Assembly (NCBI GenBank): GCA_019240655.1 | Contig: JAFAXX010000024.1 | Span: 1-34,957 of the forward strand | DNA: 34,957 bases | Direction: 5' to 3' | Source: Solirubrobacterales bacterium | GTDB taxonomy: Bacteria > Actinomycetota > Thermoleophilia > Solirubrobacterales > Solirubrobacteraceae | Shown here: in pieces, positions 32,194 to 34,957 of the stretch | Layout: every line of letters begins with the position of its first letter | Position numbering within the stretch: position 1 is the stretch's first letter | The notes under the pieces: generated by a model | Databases searched by the model: none | Seen by the model: the letters and a program-made list of their open reading frames with translations, nothing else | What the model was told of the DNA's origin: nothing | Program-made: the position numbers and the translations under genes

Positions 32194-33368
32194 GCGTCGG
32201 CTCACCTGAGCTGCTGGTCGAGACCGAGGGCGCGGCTGAGGAGGGGCTCGAGACCGCCGGCGCCGAAATCGCGGCACGCTCGCCGCGGGAGCTGGTCTGG
32301 CGGCGATTCCGCGCCGACCGTGTCGCCGTGGTCTCGCTCGGCTTCATCGTCGTGCTGATCCTGATCGCGATATTTGCGCCGCTGGTGGTGAAGCTGGTCG
32401 GAGCGCCCGGGCCCTACACCCCCGACAACAACGCGGTCAACCAGTTCGGGCTGCCGGCCGGGCCGTCACGCCACGCAACGTGGCCGTTCGAGGTTCTGCT
32501 GGTCGGAGCGATCCTGGCGATGCTCTCGCGGCTGGTTCCGATCCCGCCGGTCAGGCGCTACGGGGCGGCGGTGATCATGGCGATCGCCGGCGTGACCGCG
32601 ATCGTGATGGCGATCATCATCTGGCCGTCGGCCAACCACATCTTCGGCGTCGATCTGAACCATCTCGATGTGTTCAGCCGCGTGCTCTACGGCGCCCGCA
32701 CCTCGCTCGAGGTGGCGCTCGTCGCCACCGGTATCTCGCTGGTGATCGGAGTCGTCCTTGGCATGGTCGCCGGCTACTTCCGCGGCGGGGTGGACATGGC
32801 CATCTCGCGGGTGATCGACGTGCTGCTGGCGTTCCCGATCCTGCTCCTCGCCCTCGGAATCGGTGCGGCGTGCACGATCGGCGTCGGCGGCCAGCCGTCG
32901 CAGGGCTGCCTCGGGGGCCTGCTCAAGCCGGGGCTGCCCGTCGTCATCGCGGTGATCGCGTTCGTGAACTGGACGTACATCGCGCGGATCGTCCGCGGTC
33001 AGGTTCTCTCCCTGCGCGAGCGCGAGTTCATCGACGCGTCGCGCTCCCTCGGGGCGTCCAACCGCCGCATCATCTTCCGGGAGATCCTGCCCAACCTGTG
33101 GGCGCCGATTCTCGTCTACGCCACGCTGATCATCCCCACCAACGTCCTCTTCGAGGCGGCGCTGTCGTACCTCGGGGTGGGCGTCCGTTACCCCACCGCG
33201 AGCTGGGGAAAGATGCTCTCGGACGCCAGCGGCGGCAATCTCGGCATCGGCACCGTGTGGTGGCTGATGCTGTTCCCCGGTGCCGCCCTGCTGCTCACCG
33301 TGCTGGCGTTCAACCTGCTGGGCGACGGATTGCAGGACGCGCTCAACCCGCGGGCCAGCCGAACGTGA
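32190..33368 (+). CDS. Peptide/nickel-type ABC transporter permease (DppC/OppC-like) with an insertion
   Basis: The product has 392 residues against about 300 in typical members. The first helix is at about 45-68. A roughly 80-residue insertion follows (70-150), containing two extra hydrophobic helices at about 100-117 and 126-145. The core continues with FGVDLNHLDVFSRVLYGART, where the usual GTDxLGRD is altered, then VIDVLLAFPILLLALGIG, the ATPase-contacting EAA loop (FIDASRSLGASNRRIIFREI, ILPN) and LFEAALSYLGVGVRYPTASW. It forms half of the membrane channel for oligopeptides or similar solutes. The DppB partner is not upstream, where a tRNA lies. The receptor gene follows. Confidence 0.9.
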   Translation: MSVGSPELLVETEGAAEEGLETAGAEIAARSPRELVWRRFRADRVAVVSLGFIVVLILIAIFAPLVVKLVGAPGPYTPDNNAVNQFGLPAGPSRHATWPFEVLLVGAILAMLSRLVPIPPVRRYGAAVIMAIAGVTAIVMAIIIWPSANHIFGVDLNHLDVFSRVLYGARTSLEVALVATGISLVIGVVLGMVAGYFRGGVDMAISRVIDVLLAFPILLLALGIGAACTIGVGGQPSQGCLGGLLKPGLPVVIAVIAFVNWTYIARIVRGQVLSLREREFIDASRSLGASNRRIIFREILPNLWAPILVYATLIIPTNVLFEAALSYLGVGVRYPTASWGKMLSDASGGNLGIGTVWWLMLFPGAALLLTVLAFNLLGDGLQDALNPRASRT

Positions 33369-33424
33369 CCGTCGAATCCATGGGAAGGCACTCGATGAAC
33401 CAAACCAGACCGAAAGGAACACGC

Positions 33425-34957
33425 ATGCACAAGCCATGGCGGGTCACGGCGCTGATCGCCGTGGCGGCCTCGGCGCTCGGTATCGCCGCGTGCGGCTCGA
33501 GCAGCAAGACCACCACCAAGACCAGCAGCCCGAGCGGCGCCCCCACGGGGTCGCCCACGAGCGGCGGCACGGTCACGGTGCTCGACGTCGCCGGCGGGGT
33601 GGACAGCCTCGACCCCGGCTACTGGTACTACCAGACCGACTACCAGCAGCTCGGCCAGACCACCCAGCGCCAGCTCTACGGCTGGCCGGCCACCGCGGGC
33701 GCGCCCGTGCCTGACCTGGCCACGTCGCTGCCGAAGGTCTCAAACGGCGGCAAGACGCTGACCATCACGATCAAGTCCGGCATCAAGTACAGCGCTCCGC
33801 TCTCGACCCGGACCGTGAAGACGGCCGACATCAAGTACGCCCTCGAGCGTTGCTTCGCCGCCAACGTCGGCAACGGCTACGCGGGCGCGTACTACTCGCA
33901 TATCGTCGGGGCGCCCACGACGCCGCCCGCGACGCCGAAGCCGATCTCGGGCATCGTGGCCCCGAACGCGACCACGCTGGTGCTCCACCTCACCCAGCCG
34001 GTCGGCGTGCTCGCCAACGGCAACGCGCTGGCGCTGCCGTGCTCGACCCCGGTTCCCCAGGACTACGCGGCCAAGTACGACACCGGCGCGCAGTCAACCT
34101 ACGGCGAGCATCAGGTGTTCACCGGCCCGTACATCATCAAGGGCGCCAACGGCACGATCCCGCCTCAGGGCTACACGGCGAACAAGGTCCTCGACCTGGT
34201 GCGCAATCCGAGCTGGGACAAGGCGACCGACTTCCGCCCCGCGCACTTCAACGAGATCGTCATCCAGGAGGGCTACCAGCCGGAGGACGCCTCGCTCAAG
34301 GTGCTCACCGGCCAGAGCATGATCAGCGGCGACTACGCCGCGCCGCCGCCGGACATTGCCCAGCGGTATCTGCAGAGCAAGGCCAGCCAGTTCCACGTGG
34401 CCCCTAGCCAGAGCATCCGCTACATCGTGCTGAACCCAAAGATCAAGCCGTTTGACAACGTCGACGTGCGCCGGGCGGTCATCGCCGCCACCGACCGCAA
34501 CGCGCTGGTCCTCACCCGCGGCGGCAAGTACATCGCGCTTCCGGCCACCCACATGATTCCGCCGGGTATGCCGGGGTTCGATCAGGCGGGCGGCGATGCC
34601 GGGCCGGGGAACGACTTCTACGCAAACCCCAACGGCAACGTGGCGCTGGCGGAGTCCTACATGAAGAAGGCCGGCTACCCGAGCGGCAAGTACACCGGGG
34701 CCCCGTTGTCGGCGGTCGCTGACAACGCATCGCCGGCCAAGGAGACCGCCGAGGCGTTCGTGCAGCAGATGAAGCAGCTGGGGTTCAACATCCAGCTCAA
34801 CGAGGTCCCGCACAAGACGATGCTCTCGAAGTTCTGCAACGTCCCCAAGAGCCAGCCGGCGTTCTGCCCCAACCTGGGCTGGGGTAAGGACTTCTTCGAC
34901 TCGCAGTCGATGCTCGACCCGCTACTGAACGGATCGAACATCGCGGCCACGGGCAAC
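33425..34957 (+). CDS. ABC transporter substrate-binding lipoprotein, family 5 (partial, runs off the window)
   Basis: There are 511 codons to the window edge. A lipoprotein signal peptide (ALIAVAASALGIAAC, lipobox cysteine at residue 23) is followed by a Ser, Thr and Lys-rich linker. The SBP_bac_5 fold then shows TVLDVAGGVDSLDPGYW, LYGWPATAGAPVPDLATSL, TADIKYALERCF, YIIKGANGT-type blocks and DNVDVRRAVIAATDRNALV. It captures peptides or similar solutes outside the membrane for the upstream permease. AAAGGA at 33413-33418 gives a good ribosome-binding site, and the gap to the permease stop is 56 nt. The C-terminus and further transporter genes lie beyond the window. Confidence 0.92.
   Translation, partial: MHKPWRVTALIAVAASALGIAACGSSSKTTTKTSSPSGAPTGSPTSGGTVTVLDVAGGVDSLDPGYWYYQTDYQQLGQTTQRQLYGWPATAGAPVPDLATSLPKVSNGGKTLTITIKSGIKYSAPLSTRTVKTADIKYALERCFAANVGNGYAGAYYSHIVGAPTTPPATPKPISGIVAPNATTLVLHLTQPVGVLANGNALALPCSTPVPQDYAAKYDTGAQSTYGEHQVFTGPYIIKGANGTIPPQGYTANKVLDLVRNPSWDKATDFRPAHFNEIVIQEGYQPEDASLKVLTGQSMISGDYAAPPPDIAQRYLQSKASQFHVAPSQSIRYIVLNPKIKPFDNVDVRRAVIAATDRNALVLTRGGKYIALPATHMIPPGMPGFDQAGGDAGPGNDFYANPNGNVALAESYMKKAGYPSGKYTGAPLSAVADNASPAKETAEAFVQQMKQLGFNIQLNEVPHKTMLSKFCNVPKSQPAFCPNLGWGKDFFDSQSMLDPLLNGSNIAATGN

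Overview
This is a GC-rich (roughly 70%), gene-dense bacterial chromosome segment. It has strong G/C bias at third codon positions, many GTG and TTG starts, and repeated ATGA/GTGA/TTGA stop-start overlaps. The combination of a class E sortase, a TreT-type trehalose synthase next to a GT20 synthase, the order rpsF-ssb-rpsR-rplI-dnaB and probable leaderless genes points to Actinomycetota. My best guess is the Thermoleophilia/Solirubrobacterales group, but that assignment is inference from memory. No phage, transposon, CRISPR array or antibiotic island is visible.

Layout. 1-1,000: N-terminal part of a topoisomerase IB gene and a histone-H1-like basic protein. 1,179-6,493: peptidase T, a class IV aminotransferase and a tightly coupled sugar-nucleotide set (UDP-GlcNAc 2-epimerase, WlbA-like dehydrogenase, WlbB-like acetyltransferase), then a cupin. 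6,505-9,596: purA, a small GNAT-like gene divergent from a LysR regulator, and a coiled-coil miniprotein. 9,669-13,848 (minus): rpsF, ssb, rpsR, rplI, dnaB and a DnaC/DnaI-type helicase loader overlapping dnaB. 13,916-14,497: YdeI-like protein. 14,569-18,389 (minus): GT20 synthase, TreT and an inositol-monophosphatase-family enzyme. 18,386-20,512 (minus): two-component system. 20,607-21,736: possible small gene plus sortase. 22,266-26,031 (minus): thiL, infA and a class A penicillin-binding protein. 26,227-28,548: HAD hydrolase, CPBP protease and pyrE. 28,809-31,831 (minus): two tandem paralogous membrane proteins. 31,928-31,999: tRNA-Arg(CCT). 32,190 to the end: permease and partial lipoprotein receptor of a peptide-type ABC importer.

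The most unusual signal is not a gene. At about ten places there are short imperfect direct repeats (period 12-36 bp, 2-5 copies). Most sit on or just beside a gene boundary, and several duplicate the stop or start codon itself (pepT/aminotransferase junction, HAD stop, sortase tail, pyrE start, PBP-infA gap, GNAT stop). I regard this junction-repeat pattern as the best candidate for something undescribed. Other points worth following are a 6-6-6 palindrome in the divergent LysR/GNAT promoter, an identical 13-bp promoter element before dnaB and ssb, the dnaB-helicase loader overlap, and a phosphatase-family gene next to the trehalose genes where OtsB would be expected.
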